A DNA stretch of 64,000 nt, from positions 310,001-374,000 of the forward strand of contig NZ_BLLN01000003.1 in assembly GCF_011170125.1 (NCBI RefSeq), in the 5' to 3' direction. Source of the DNA: Streptomyces diastaticus subsp. diastaticus. Its GTDB lineage: Bacteria; Actinomycetota; Actinomycetes; Streptomycetales; Streptomycetaceae. Of the stretch, positions 10,227 through 19,366 are shown in pieces (the first letter of the stretch is position 1; the number at the start of each line of letters is the position of its first letter). Below the pieces are notes generated by a model. That model saw only the letters and a list, made by a program, of their open reading frames with translations, did no database searches and had not been told where the DNA came from. The translations under genes were made by a program, and so were the position numbers.

Positions 10227-10383
10227 CCGCCCGCACCGGACGGTCGGCCCCTCGTCGCACCCGGCCGTCAACGTCCGACCCGAGCAGTCTGCCAGGCTGT
10301 TCCCGTCCGGCGCCGCACGCTTCCGTGCGGCGCCGGACCTCGTCAAGAATGCGTACGTCGTCACATCGGGGAGGATCACGATC

Positions 10384-10959
10384 ATGGGTGTCACGCTTGC
10401 CAAGGGGGGAAACGTCTCCCTCTCCAAGGCCGCACCGAACCTCACACAGGTACTCGTCGGCCTCGGCTGGGATGCCCGCTCCACCACTGGTGCCCCGTTC
10501 GACCTTGACGCGAGCGCGCTGCTCTGCACCTCGGGGCGGGTGATGGGCGACGAGTGGTTCGTCTTCTACAACAACCTCACGAGCCCGGACGGTTCGGTGG
10601 AGCACACCGGCGACAACCTCACGGGCGAGGGGGACGGGGACGACGAGTCCCTGCTGGTCGACCTCTCCAAGGTGCCCGCGCACTGCGAGAAGATCGTCTT
10701 CCCCGTCTCCATCCACGAGGCGGACGTCCGGGGGCAGACGTTCGGACAGGTGAGCAACGCGTTCATCCGTGTGGTCAACCAGGCGGACGGGCAGGAGCTC
10801 GCCCGGTACGACCTCAGTGAGGACGCCTCCACGGAGACAGCCATGATCTTCGGCGAGCTGTACCGGTACGGGGGCGAGTGGAAGTTCCGAGCGGTCGGAC
10901 AGGGGTACGCGTCCGGTCTGAGGGGCATCGCTCTAGACTTCGGGGTCAGCGTCTCCTGA
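10384..10959 (+). CDS. terD: TerD family stress protein (second paralogue)
   Basis: This second 191-residue TerD protein is equal in length to the first and clearly homologous through its whole length. It begins [14 protein letters not shown] and carries the acidic FDLDAS motif and a conserved [19 protein letters not shown] end. The putative metal-binding aspartates are kept. It differs mainly in the hairpin around residues 40-60, where an extra Cys appears (LLCTSGRV). The ATG at 10384 has GGAGGA about 11 bases upstream. It is the second member of a tandem duplication, and the DUF475 membrane gene follows after 52 bp, so co-transcription is likely. Confidence 0.95.
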   Translation: MGVTLAKGGNVSLSKAAPNLTQVLVGLGWDARSTTGAPFDLDASALLCTSGRVMGDEWFVFYNNLTSPDGSVEHTGDNLTGEGDGDDESLLVDLSKVPAHCEKIVFPVSIHEADVRGQTFGQVSNAFIRVVNQADGQELARYDLSEDASTETAMIFGELYRYGGEWKFRAVGQGYASGLRGIALDFGVSVS

Positions 10960-11011
10960 AGCCGGGTACGGGCGGGGGAGCCTCGTAGTACAGACAGGGA
11001 TTGGGTATCCA

Positions 11012-12154
11012 GTGCTTCTGAAAACCTTCGGCTGGTCCTTCGTGGTCACCGCGCTCGGACTCGTCGCAGCCGTGCTCTACGGGGGGTGGGCGGGGTTCGG
11101 GGTCGTGGCGATCCTGTCCATCCTCGAGATCTCGCTGTCGTTCGACAACGCGGTGGTCAATGCCGGGATCCTGAAGAAGATGAATGCCTTCTGGCAGAAG
11201 ATCTTCCTCACCATCGGCATCCTGATCGCCGTCTTCGGCATGCGCCTGGTCTTCCCCGTCGTGATCGTCGCCCTCAGCGCGAAGATCGGCCCGATCGAGG
11301 CCGTCGACCTGGCGATGACCGACAAGGACCGCTACCAGGAACTCGTCACCGACGCGCACCCGTCGATCGCTGCGTTCGGCGGAATGTTCCTGTTGATGAT
11401 CTTCCTCAACTTCCTCTTCGAGGACCGGGAGATCAAGTGGCTCGCCTGGATCGAGCGCCCGCTGGCCAAGCTCGGCCGCGTCGACATGCTCTCGGTCTGC
11501 ATCGCGCTCATCGTCCTGCTCGTCTCGGCGATGACCTTCGCGAGCCAGGCGCACCAGCACGGCGGGACCTATGCCAACAAGGCGGAGACGGTACTGCTGG
11601 CAGGCATCGCCGGCCTCATCACGTACCTGATCGTCGGGGGGCTCTCCAGCTTCTTCGAGGACAAACTGGAAGAGGGCGAGGAGCGCGAGCACGAGGCTGA
11701 GGAAGAGGCCAAGCGCGCGGGGAAGCCCGTCTCGGCGGTGAAGCTGGCCGGCAAGGCGGCGTTCTTCATGTTCCTCTACCTGGAGGTGCTCGACGCCTCC
11801 TTCTCGTTCGACGGCGTGATCGGCGCGTTCGCCATCACCAACGACATCGTGCTGATGGCGCTCGGCCTGGGCATCGGTGCCATGTACGTCCGATCGCTCA
11901 CCGTCTACCTGGTCCGACAGGGCACCCTCGACGACTACGTCTACCTGGAGCACGGCGCGCACTACGCGATCGGCGCCCTCGCGGTGATCCTGCTCGTCAC
12001 CATCCGCTTCCAGATCAGCGAGTTGATCACGGGCCTGATCGGCGTGGTGCTGATCGGCCTGTCGTTCTGGTCGTCGGTACGCCGCAACAAGAGGCTGGCC
12101 GCAGAGGGCGGCGAGGGCACCGAGGAGAAGGCCGGAATTCCCTCCGGGGTCTGA
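11012..12154 (+). CDS. DUF475/TerC-like integral membrane protein
   Basis: This 380-residue membrane protein has about eight to ten hydrophobic segments. Two inverted copies of the TerC signature with membrane-embedded acidic residues are visible: EISLSFDNAVVNAG near residues 41-54 and LDASFSFDGVIGAF near residues 256-269. A charged cytoplasmic loop (about 222-245, rich in Glu/Arg) separates the halves. TerC-type proteins are implicated in metal homeostasis (manganese or calcium export) and in tellurite tolerance with TerD. The GTG at 11012 is the only reasonable start. It has a weak AGGGA upstream and follows the second terD closely, consistent with one operon. Confidence 0.92.
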   Translation: MLLKTFGWSFVVTALGLVAAVLYGGWAGFGVVAILSILEISLSFDNAVVNAGILKKMNAFWQKIFLTIGILIAVFGMRLVFPVVIVALSAKIGPIEAVDLAMTDKDRYQELVTDAHPSIAAFGGMFLLMIFLNFLFEDREIKWLAWIERPLAKLGRVDMLSVCIALIVLLVSAMTFASQAHQHGGTYANKAETVLLAGIAGLITYLIVGGLSSFFEDKLEEGEEREHEAEEEAKRAGKPVSAVKLAGKAAFFMFLYLEVLDASFSFDGVIGAFAITNDIVLMALGLGIGAMYVRSLTVYLVRQGTLDDYVYLEHGAHYAIGALAVILLVTIRFQISELITGLIGVVLIGLSFWSSVRRNKRLAAEGGEGTEEKAGIPSGV

Positions 12155-12285
12155 CTCCGGCCGGGCCGCGGGTGTGACGGGGCCCGAACTGAGGAACGCT
12201 CCCAGCGGGGCGGTTGTCGAGACGACCTCGGCGCCGCCCCGCAGGCATGGGCGCAGCGTGGAATCCGAAGGTTTCTGGGGGTGGC

Positions 12286-13038
12286 ATGTCCTTCTGGGAC
12301 GGTCTGCTGGGTGGCCGTAACGCGGCGGCGCAGTTCGACTCGGGCAGCGTCGGCAGCAACTCGATACGCCTGACCAAACGCCAGCCGCAGGTGTCGCTCG
12401 TGAAACAGGGAGCCGCGACCGGCAACCTGCGCGTCAACCTCTCCTGGCAGATGCGGCCGGCCGACTTCGGCAAGCGCTCCACGACGCCCTCGCGGACCTT
12501 GCTGCGCCACCCCCTCAAGGCGTTCCAGCCGGAGATCGTGCAGGCGCACACCCAGGGCGTGGTCAACGTCGACCTGGACATCGGTTGCCTCTACGAGATG
12601 GCCGACGGCAGCAAGGGGGTCGTCCAGCCGCTCGGCGAACTCTACGGCGACCTCAACACCGCGCCCTTCGTCAAGCTCAGCGGGGACGACCGCTTCGGCT
12701 CAGGCTCGGGCGAGACGCTCTACGTCAACCTCGACCAGCGCGAGGAGATCAAGCGGCTCCTCGTCTTCGTCTACATCTACGACAAGACCCCGGCGTTCGA
12801 CCGCACCCAGGCCGTCGTCACCCTCTACCCGGCCACCGGACCGCGGATCGAGATCGAACTGGAGGAGCGGGCTCCGCAGGCCAGGTCCTGCGCGGTCTTC
12901 CTGCTCGACAACAACAAGGGGGAACTGCTGGTGCGCCGCGAGGTGAAGTACGTGTACGGGTTCCAGTCCGAGATCGACCGGCTGTACGGCTGGGGACTCC
13001 AGTGGGGCCGGGGCTACAAGAGCACCGGCGCCCGCTGA
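12286..13038 (+). CDS. Large TerD/TerA-like stress protein
   Basis: The 250-residue Ter-superfamily protein has a short N-terminal extension (MSFWDGLLGGRNAAAQFDSG) followed by IRLTKRQPQVSLVKQG, the diverged TerD start. The core contains VNVDLDIGCLYEMADG, where the acidic metal-binding stretch of TerD lies, then LFVFVYIYD and a long C-terminal helix. This matches the TerA/TerF-like branch, which is longer than TerD. The ATG at 12286 follows GGGGGTGGC; an upstream in-frame GTG has no family similarity. It lies 131 bp downstream of the DUF475 gene and completes the plus-strand Ter gene set. Confidence 0.88.
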   Translation: MSFWDGLLGGRNAAAQFDSGSVGSNSIRLTKRQPQVSLVKQGAATGNLRVNLSWQMRPADFGKRSTTPSRTLLRHPLKAFQPEIVQAHTQGVVNVDLDIGCLYEMADGSKGVVQPLGELYGDLNTAPFVKLSGDDRFGSGSGETLYVNLDQREEIKRLLVFVYIYDKTPAFDRTQAVVTLYPATGPRIEIELEERAPQARSCAVFLLDNNKGELLVRREVKYVYGFQSEIDRLYGWGLQWGRGYKSTGAR

Positions 13039-13067
13039 CCGGCCACCGGAGGGGGCGCGGCCCCGAC

Positions 13068-13090
13068 GCCCGTGACCGGCGGTCACGGGC
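13068..13090. terminator. Bidirectional terminator between convergent Ter genes
   Basis: A perfect 10-bp stem (13068-13077 with 13081-13090) with a 3-nt loop lies in the 64-bp gap between two convergent genes. Confidence 0.6.
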
Positions 13091-13102
13091 CCTCGGTGCG
13101 CC

Positions 13103-14089
13103 TCAGCGGCCGATGAACTGCGGGCCCTGCGGCGGCAGCCGGAACGACCCGGCGGGCCCGCCGACCGCCTGCGGGTATCCGTAGGCGGGCTGGTGCGGCG
13201 GCGGGGTCTGTGAGGGGTGCGAGGGCGGCGGCCCGGGCTGCGGGTAGCCGTAGCCCGCGGCCGCGGGCTGCGGATAGCCGTAGGCGGGCTGCGGGGGAGG
13301 GGCCTGCGGCGGCAGCGGCGCCCTGGTCGCGTCCGGGTCCGGGGCGGGTGGCGGGAAGTCCGGCGGTGGCGGGACGGCCGGCTGCGCCGGGGGCTGCGGA
13401 CCGGCGGTGGTGGGCGGCAGCGGCTGGGGCGCCGGGGGCGCCGACGTCTCGGAGGCGGCCGGGAACTCCGGTGCGTCCGGTACCTCGGCGGGCTCCGCCG
13501 GGGCCGCTGCCTCGGCCGGCTCCTCCGAGTCGTCGACGGAGATGCCGAAGTCGGTGGCGAGGCCCACGAGGCCGTTGGAGTATCCCTCGCCGAGCGCCCG
13601 GAACTTCCAGCCCTCGCCCCGGCGGTACAGCTCGCCGCAGATCAGCGCCGTCTCGGCGCCGGTCTCGGGCTGCACCTCGAACGTGGCCACGGGGGCGCCC
13701 TCGTCGAGGGTGCCGGTCCCGTCCGAGCCGGAGGTGTCGTACAGGTCGATGCGGAGGGAGGGGACGCGTTCGAAGGGCAGCTCGTCGGTGGAGGCGACCA
13801 GGAGTATGCGCCGCACCTGTGGCTCCAGGCCCGCCAGGTCGGCCTGGAGGGTGTCGGTCCAGCCGTCCGGCAGACGTCGCTTGCCGAGTCGCCACACGGC
13901 GCCGGAGGGGTGCCGGGGCTGGTTGTAGAAGACGAAGTCCTCGTCGGAGCGCACCCGGTCGTCGTCGGCGAGCAGCAGCGCCGACGCGTCCACGTCCGGC
14001 ACGTCCGGAGCCGCCGTCCAGCACAGGACGGCGCGGACGGCCGTCGCGTCGAGCGGGACGTTGGACCCCTTCAGCATGGCGTGCGTCAT
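13103..14089 (-). CDS. TerD domain protein with long Pro-rich YGYPQ-repeat tail
   Basis: This 328-residue protein has an N-terminal TerD domain (about residues 1-180). Its beta-sandwich is recognisable from MLKGSNVPLDATAVRAVL, the acidic VDASALL, FYNQPRHPSGAV and GELYRRGEGWKFRALGEGY. The second half is a low-complexity Pro/Ala/Gln-rich tail with several YGYPQP or AYGYPQ units, probably disordered and possibly a protein-docking or envelope-proximal element. The DLDAS metal motif is shortened to DVDAS. The ATG at 14087-14089 (MTHAMLKG) follows GGCAGGA; upstream in-frame starts lack a site. The gene is transcribed toward the other Ter genes and shares its upstream region with the lyase gene. Confidence 0.9.
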   Translation of the reverse strand: MTHAMLKGSNVPLDATAVRAVLCWTAAPDVPDVDASALLLADDDRVRSDEDFVFYNQPRHPSGAVWRLGKRRLPDGWTDTLQADLAGLEPQVRRILLVASTDELPFERVPSLRIDLYDTSGSDGTGTLDEGAPVATFEVQPETGAETALICGELYRRGEGWKFRALGEGYSNGLVGLATDFGISVDDSEEPAEAAAPAEPAEVPDAPEFPAASETSAPPAPQPLPPTTAGPQPPAQPAVPPPPDFPPPAPDPDATRAPLPPQAPPPQPAYGYPQPAAAGYGYPQPGPPPSHPSQTPPPHQPAYGYPQAVGGPAGSFRLPPQGPQFIGR

Positions 14090-14274
14090 GCGGTCATCCT
14101 GCCTGTTGCGAGGCGCGGCGGACAATGCGGGGGGCCCGCCGGGCTCGGCGGCAGCGCCGCGGCGGAAGACCCCGTTACCAGAAATTCATGCCGGTCGGGA
14201 ACCCTGGATGTGCGCTTCTACGTACTATTACCGGCCACATGTTCGCGGCCACCCAGGCACTACGGGGGATTCAC

Positions 14275-15447
14275 ATGCGTCATTTCGGGCATCTTGCCCC
14301 TGAAGCGCGGCGGCGCCTCTTCCATCGGGAGCCCGCCGTCTTCACGGCCGAGTCGCCGGCCCCCGTCCTGGCCACGGCGCTCGGGGCGACGCTGTACAGC
14401 CCCGCCACGCGGCCCACCCTCGCCGACGACGTCCACAAGCAGGCCGCCCGAGGCGTCGTCTCGATGGTGCTCTGCCTGGAGGACTCGATCGCCGACGCCG
14501 ACGTCCCCGGCGCCGAGGCCAACCTCGTGGCGCAGTTCGCCGACCTCGCCGCTCGCGAGGAGGCCGGTGAGGCGGAGGCCCCCCTGCTCTTCATCCGGGT
14601 CCGCGACCCCGAGCAGATCCCCGACCTGGTGCGCCGGCTCGGCCCCGCCGTCCGCCTGCTGTCGGGCTTCGTCCTCCCGAAGTTCACCGAGGAGCGCGGC
14701 GTGCCGTACCTGGAGGCGCTGGCCGCCGCCGAGGCGCTCAGCGGCCACCGCCTCTTCGCGATGCCCGTGCTGGAGTCGCCCGAGCTGCTCCACGTCGAGA
14801 CCCGCACCGCCACGCTCACCGGGATCGCCGGCACCGTGGACAAGTACCGGGACCGCGTCCTGGCGCTGCGGCTGGGTGTCACCGACTTCTGCTCGGCCTA
14901 CGGGCTCCGCCGCCCGCCCGACATGACGGCCTACGACGTCCAGATCGTCGCCTCCGTCATCGCCGACGTGGTCAATGTCCTGGGCAGGGCCGACGGCACC
15001 GGCTTCACCGTCACCGGGCCGGTCTGGGAGTACTTCCGTGTCCAGGAGCGCATGTTCAAGCCACAGCTGCGGCGCAGCCCCTTCCTGGGCCGTGCCGAGG
15101 AGCTGCGTGCCTCGCTCATCGAGCACGACATGGACGGCCTGCTCCGGGAGATCGAGCTGGACCGGGCCAACGGCCTGCTCGGCAAGACCTGCATCCACCC
15201 GTCCCACGTCCTGCCCGTCCACGCGCTCTCCGTCGTCAGCCACGAGGAGTACAGCGACGCCAAGGACATCCTGCGGCCGGAACGGGACGGGGGCGGAGTA
15301 ATGCGTTCCGCCTACACCAACAAGATGAACGAGGTGAAGCCGCACCGGGCGTGGGCCGAGCGCACCCTGCTGCGCGCCGAGGTGTTCGGTGTCGCGGCGG
15401 AGGACGTGGGCTTCGTGGAACTGCTGGGCGAGGCCCTCTCCGGCTGA
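14275..15447 (+). CDS. HpcH/HpaI (CitE-like) aldolase/lyase of Ter module
   Basis: The 390-residue TIM-barrel enzyme belongs to the HpcH/HpaI-CitE superfamily, which cleaves or forms C-C bonds of CoA esters or keto acids using Mg. Visible signature segments are CLEDSI (about residues 67-72), VLESPELL (about 165-172, likely metal ligand Glu), GVTDFCSAYG (about 202-211, likely metal ligand Asp) and KTCIHPSHV near residue 305. The ATG at 14275 is the first start before homology. In published comparative genomics of Ter systems (Anantharaman, Iyer and Aravind), a lyase of this class sits with PRTase, StiP/Pelota and HAD genes in a predicted pathway for a nucleoside-like metabolite. That is exactly the arrangement here. 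Confidence 0.9.
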   Translation: MRHFGHLAPEARRRLFHREPAVFTAESPAPVLATALGATLYSPATRPTLADDVHKQAARGVVSMVLCLEDSIADADVPGAEANLVAQFADLAAREEAGEAEAPLLFIRVRDPEQIPDLVRRLGPAVRLLSGFVLPKFTEERGVPYLEALAAAEALSGHRLFAMPVLESPELLHVETRTATLTGIAGTVDKYRDRVLALRLGVTDFCSAYGLRRPPDMTAYDVQIVASVIADVVNVLGRADGTGFTVTGPVWEYFRVQERMFKPQLRRSPFLGRAEELRASLIEHDMDGLLREIELDRANGLLGKTCIHPSHVLPVHALSVVSHEEYSDAKDILRPERDGGGVMRSAYTNKMNEVKPHRAWAERTLLRAEVFGVAAEDVGFVELLGEALSG

Positions 15448-15582
15448 CCCACCCCCGGTGGCTCACCTCGGCGGCCTCGCCGGGCAGCCGCCCGCCACCG
15501 CACAAGAGGAACACGGCGCCCGGCAGGCGCAGGCTTGTAGAAGCGCCCGCGGGCGCGCCCCCAGAGAGAAGAGACGAACGAC

Positions 15583-18024
15583 GTGGTGTGGACCGGAACC
15601 TGGGTCTCCGACCGGCTCGGCATAGAGCTGGCCGGTGACGACGAGCTGCGCGGCCTGCTGGGCCTCGCGCTGCGCCGCAATCCCAAGCGGGCGCACCTGC
15701 TCGTCTCCGGCGTCCTCGGCAAACACGTTCCGCAGCACCCCTCGGTCGTCCACGACCACGGCGTCGGACTCGGCCGCCGCGTCCGCGCCCTTCTCGGCGC
15801 CGACGCCGCCGCCCGGGCGGTGGTCCTCGGCTACGCGGAGACGGCCACCGCGCTCGGCCACGCCGTCGCGGACGGCCTGGAGAGCGCGCCCTACCTGCAC
15901 TCGACGCGACGCCCGGTCGCCTCGGTCCCCAGCGCCGGAGGGTTCGAGGAGTCGCACTCGCACGCCACCTCCCACCTGCTGCTCCCCGAGGACCCCGCCT
16001 TCTTCGACCGGGGCGGGGAGACGGACCGGGGGCCGCTGGTCCTGGTGGACGACGAGTTCTCCACCGGCAACACCGTCCTCAACACCCTGCGCGACCTGCA
16101 CGGCCGGCACCCGCGCGACCACTACGTGATCGTCGCCCTGGTCGACATGAGGGCCCCCGGAGACGCCGGCCGGCTCGCCGCCTTCGCCGAGGAGACCGGC
16201 GCCCGCATCGACGTCGTCGCCCACGCGCGGGGCACGGTCAGGGTGCCGGAGGACGTCCTCGCCCGGGGCCTGCGGCTGGTCGAGGAGCAGGACAGCCGCA
16301 CCGCGGGCACCCCCGCGCACCGACGGCCGGCCGCTCCACCCACGCGCCTGGAACTGGGCTGGCCCGCCGGGCTGCCCGACGGCGGCCGGCACGGCTTCAC
16401 CCCCGACCACCGGGCCCGCCTCCGCGAGGCCCTTCCGGCGATGGCCTCCCGGATCATCGACGGGCTCGGCGGTCCCGAACAGGCCGGCCGCGTCCTCGTG
16501 CTCGGCTTCGAAGAGCTGATGTACGCCCCTCTGGTGCTCGCCAGGGCCCTGGAGGAGACCGGGCTCGACGTGCGGTTCTCCACGACCACGCGCTCGCCGG
16601 TGCTCGCCGTGGACGACCCCGGCTACGCCATCCGCACCCGCCTCACCTTCCCGGCCCACGACGACCCGGCCGACGGGCCCGGCGAGCGGTACGCGTACAA
16701 CGTCGCGGGTGGCGGCTTCGACACCGTCCTCGCCGTCGTCGACAGCGCCGCCGACACCCCGGCCCTCCACGCCCCCGACGGCCTGCTCGCCCGGCTCGGC
16801 ACCGCCGCGCCCCGGGTGGCCCTCGCCGTCGTCCCCGCCCACACGCCCGCACCCCGCACCTCCGACCGGCAGGAGCCCACCGTGCTGCCCGCGCCCCTGC
16901 GTGGCCCCGACTTCTCCTCGTACGAGCCCGACGACGTCGGGTGGCTGCTCCAGGACCTCTCCGCCGTGCGGCTGGAGGCCCCCGTCGAGGAGCGTGAGGA
17001 GGCCGTCCAGCGCGGCGGTGCCCACTACGCCGAGTCCCTGCCGGTCGAGTACCAGCCGACCGCGGAGTACCAGGAGCTGTACCGCGAGGCCCTCGCCGGA
17101 TCGGCCGGGCGGATCGCGCGGGCGGTAGGCACCGTCACCGAGCTGGTCCTCGCCGAGCGCTCCCCGCGGCCCGTCCTGGTCTCGCTGGCGCGGGCCGGCA
17201 CGCCGGTGGGAGTGCTCATGCGGCGCTGGGCCCGACACCGGCACGGACGGGAACTTCCGCACTACGCGGTGTCGATCGTGCGCGGCCGCGGCATCGACGC
17301 CAACGCGCTGCGCTGGCTGGCCGCCCACCACGACCCGGCGGACGTCGTGTTCGTGGACGGCTGGACCGGCAAGGGCGCCATCACGCGGGAGCTGGCCGAC
17401 GCCCTCGCGGAGTTCCCCGGCTTCGACCCCGAGATCGCGGTCCTCGCCGACCCCGGCTCGTGCGTCCGTACCCACGGCACCCGCGAGGACTTCCTCATCC
17501 CCTCGGCCTGCCTCAACTCCACCGTCTCCGGACTGATATCCCGCACCGTGCTCCGTGCCGACCTGGTCGGACCGCACGACTACCACGGTGCCAAGTTCTA
17601 CCGCGAGCTGGCCGGCACCGACGTGTCCCGGGCCTTCGTCGCGGCGGTCGAGGCGCGGTTCGACGAGGTCACCGACGCCGTGGACCAGCAGGTCAAGGAG
17701 TCGGCCTCGGCCGACCGCGCTCCCACCTGGGAAGGCTGGGCGGCGGTCGAGCGGATCAGCGAGGAGCAGGGCATCCACGACGTCAACCTCGTGAAACCGG
17801 GCGTCGGTGAGACCACCCGCGTCCTGCTGCGACGCGTCCCCTGGAAGATCCTGGCCCGCCGGGGCGCCGACGCCGACCTCGCCCACATCCGGCTCCTCGC
17901 GGAGCAGCGAGGCGTGCCGGTGGAGGAGCGCGACGACCTCCCGTACACCTGCGTCGGCCTCATCCACCCCCGCTACACCCGCGGTGCGACCGGCGCCGAC
18001 GGCAAGGCGGTGGGCAGCGCGTGA
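15583..18024 (+). CDS. Fused PRTase-TRSP-StiP-Pelota protein of Ter biosynthetic module
   Basis: This 813-residue multidomain protein combines parts that are often separate genes. Residues about 1-230 form an orotate-PRTase-like domain with the PRPP loop VLVDDEFSTGNT at 153-164. Residues about 260-420 match the TRSP region that follows this PRTase. Residues about 440-720 are a StiP-like domain, itself PRTase-related, starting near SSYEPDDVGWLLQDLS, with SLARAGTPVGV and a second phosphoribosyl-type loop FVDGWTGKGA near 590. Residues about 735-800 resemble a Pelota-type RNA-binding domain. Predicted chemistry is phosphoribosyl transfer to build a nucleotide-like compound. The start is GTG 15583. 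The stop overlaps the HAD gene by 4 bp, so translation is coupled. Confidence 0.87.
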   Translation: MVWTGTWVSDRLGIELAGDDELRGLLGLALRRNPKRAHLLVSGVLGKHVPQHPSVVHDHGVGLGRRVRALLGADAAARAVVLGYAETATALGHAVADGLESAPYLHSTRRPVASVPSAGGFEESHSHATSHLLLPEDPAFFDRGGETDRGPLVLVDDEFSTGNTVLNTLRDLHGRHPRDHYVIVALVDMRAPGDAGRLAAFAEETGARIDVVAHARGTVRVPEDVLARGLRLVEEQDSRTAGTPAHRRPAAPPTRLELGWPAGLPDGGRHGFTPDHRARLREALPAMASRIIDGLGGPEQAGRVLVLGFEELMYAPLVLARALEETGLDVRFSTTTRSPVLAVDDPGYAIRTRLTFPAHDDPADGPGERYAYNVAGGGFDTVLAVVDSAADTPALHAPDGLLARLGTAAPRVALAVVPAHTPAPRTSDRQEPTVLPAPLRGPDFSSYEPDDVGWLLQDLSAVRLEAPVEEREEAVQRGGAHYAESLPVEYQPTAEYQELYREALAGSAGRIARAVGTVTELVLAERSPRPVLVSLARAGTPVGVLMRRWARHRHGRELPHYAVSIVRGRGIDANALRWLAAHHDPADVVFVDGWTGKGAITRELADALAEFPGFDPEIAVLADPGSCVRTHGTREDFLIPSACLNSTVSGLISRTVLRADLVGPHDYHGAKFYRELAGTDVSRAFVAAVEARFDEVTDAVDQQVKESASADRAPTWEGWAAVERISEEQGIHDVNLVKPGVGETTRVLLRRVPWKILARRGADADLAHIRLLAEQRGVPVEERDDLPYTCVGLIHPRYTRGATGADGKAVGSA

Positions 18025-18839
18025 CCACCCTCGTCGCCAGCGACCTCGACCGCACCCTCATCTACTCCGCCGCCGCCCTCGGCCTCACCGCCCCCGACGC
18101 CGAGGCCCCCCGCCTGCTCTGCGTGGAGGTGTACGAGAGCCGGCCCCTCTCCTACCTGACGGAGACCGCGGCCGGGCTCCTCGCCGAACTGGCCCGCGAG
18201 ACGCTCTTCGTCCCCACCACCACCCGTACCAGGGAGCAGTACCGCCGCATCCGCCTGCCGGTGCCCACTCCCGGCTACGCGATCTGCGCCAACGGCGGTC
18301 ACCTCCTGGTCGACGGCGTCGCCGACGAGGAGTGGAACCGCTCCGTCCGCAGCCGGCTGGACTCCGAATGCGCACCCCTCGCCGAGGTCAGCGCCCATCT
18401 GCGCACCACGGCGGACCCCGCCTGGCTGCTCAAGGAACGCGTCGCGGAGGAGCTTTTCGCCTACCTCGTCGTCGACCGGGCCGAACTCCCCGCGAGCTGG
18501 CTCAAGTCCACCGCCGCCTGGGCCGACGAGCGCGGCTGGACGGTCTCCCTCCAGGGCCGGAAGGTCTACGCCGTCCCGCGTCCGCTGACCAAGAGCGCGG
18601 CCATGCGCGAGGTGGCCCGGCGCGCCGGGGCGGACACCGCCCTCGCCGCGGGGGACTCCCTGCTCGACGCGGACCTGCTGCTCGCCGCCGACCACGCCTG
18701 GCGCCCCGGCCACGGAGAGCTGGCCGAGGAGGGCTGGACGGCGCCCGGGCTCACCGTGCTCCCCGAGCGGGGTGTCGCTGCGGGGGAGGAGATCCTGCGC
18801 CGGTTGCTGTCGGCGGCGCGCGGCGGGCGCGAGGACTGA
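18021..18839 (+). CDS. HAD superfamily phosphatase of Ter module
   Basis: The 272-residue Cof-type HAD hydrolase has motif I DLDRTLIYS with the nucleophile Asp at residue 8 and the general acid Asp at residue 10. The motif II region is FVPTTTRT, the motif III lysine lies near residue 196 (RPLTKSAAM), and motif IV is AAGDSLLDADLL. The cap region between residues 60 and 190 sets substrate choice. Its GTG start overlaps the stop of the PRTase fusion (GTGA), which strongly suggests it removes phosphate from the product made by that protein. No tail or membrane segment is present. Confidence 0.9.
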   Translation: MTTLVASDLDRTLIYSAAALGLTAPDAEAPRLLCVEVYESRPLSYLTETAAGLLAELARETLFVPTTTRTREQYRRIRLPVPTPGYAICANGGHLLVDGVADEEWNRSVRSRLDSECAPLAEVSAHLRTTADPAWLLKERVAEELFAYLVVDRAELPASWLKSTAAWADERGWTVSLQGRKVYAVPRPLTKSAAMREVARRAGADTALAAGDSLLDADLLLAADHAWRPGHGELAEEGWTAPGLTVLPERGVAAGEEILRRLLSAARGGRED

Positions 18840-19366
18840 GCGGCCGGTCCGCCCGGCGTGCGGCACGCGGGCTGCTGTGCCGCGGACGCCGGGGCGGTCG
18901 TGTGCGGCGAGAGCGGTGGGCAGGCCGCCCGGGCGTGACCGCCTCGCCGGGGCCGACGCGCCCCGGCCCCGGCAGGGGAAGGTGCGACGTGCCCCTCGGG
19001 CCGACCCGAGGGGCACCGACGTCGGCGCAGTGCCCGCGACACCTCCGCGCCGGCAAGGCGCGCGTGCCGCCGGCGTCGCCGGCCGGGGAAGGCCGACCGC
19101 GTCCGGCGGGGAGGGTGCGGAGAAGGAGGTGGCCCCGGCGGCCGGCAGCCGGCGTACGCCAGATCGCGACGGGCCCCGGACGTCCGGGAATGCCCCGCCG
19201 GACGCCCGGGACGCCCTGCCGCACGTCCGGCTTTCCTCCCGCCCGTGAAGTGGGGGGAGCCGCCCTGCGGAGGCGGCACGGGAGGCGTTGGCGGCCACGC
19301 GACGGAAAGGGCGCCCGCTCCCGGAACTCCCCGGGGCAGGCGCCCGTGCGGCACGTGCGCGAGAGG
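18840..19366. other. Convergent intergenic region, 527 bp
   Basis: Apart from the hairpin at 18989-19016, I see no gene. The open frames are Arg/Pro-rich without motifs or ribosome binding sites. The HAD and DedA genes point into it from both sides. Confidence 0.5.
18989..19016. terminator. Terminator after the Ter biosynthetic module
   Basis: This is a perfect 12-bp stem (18989-19000 with 19005-19016) with a CCGA loop. Confidence 0.65.
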
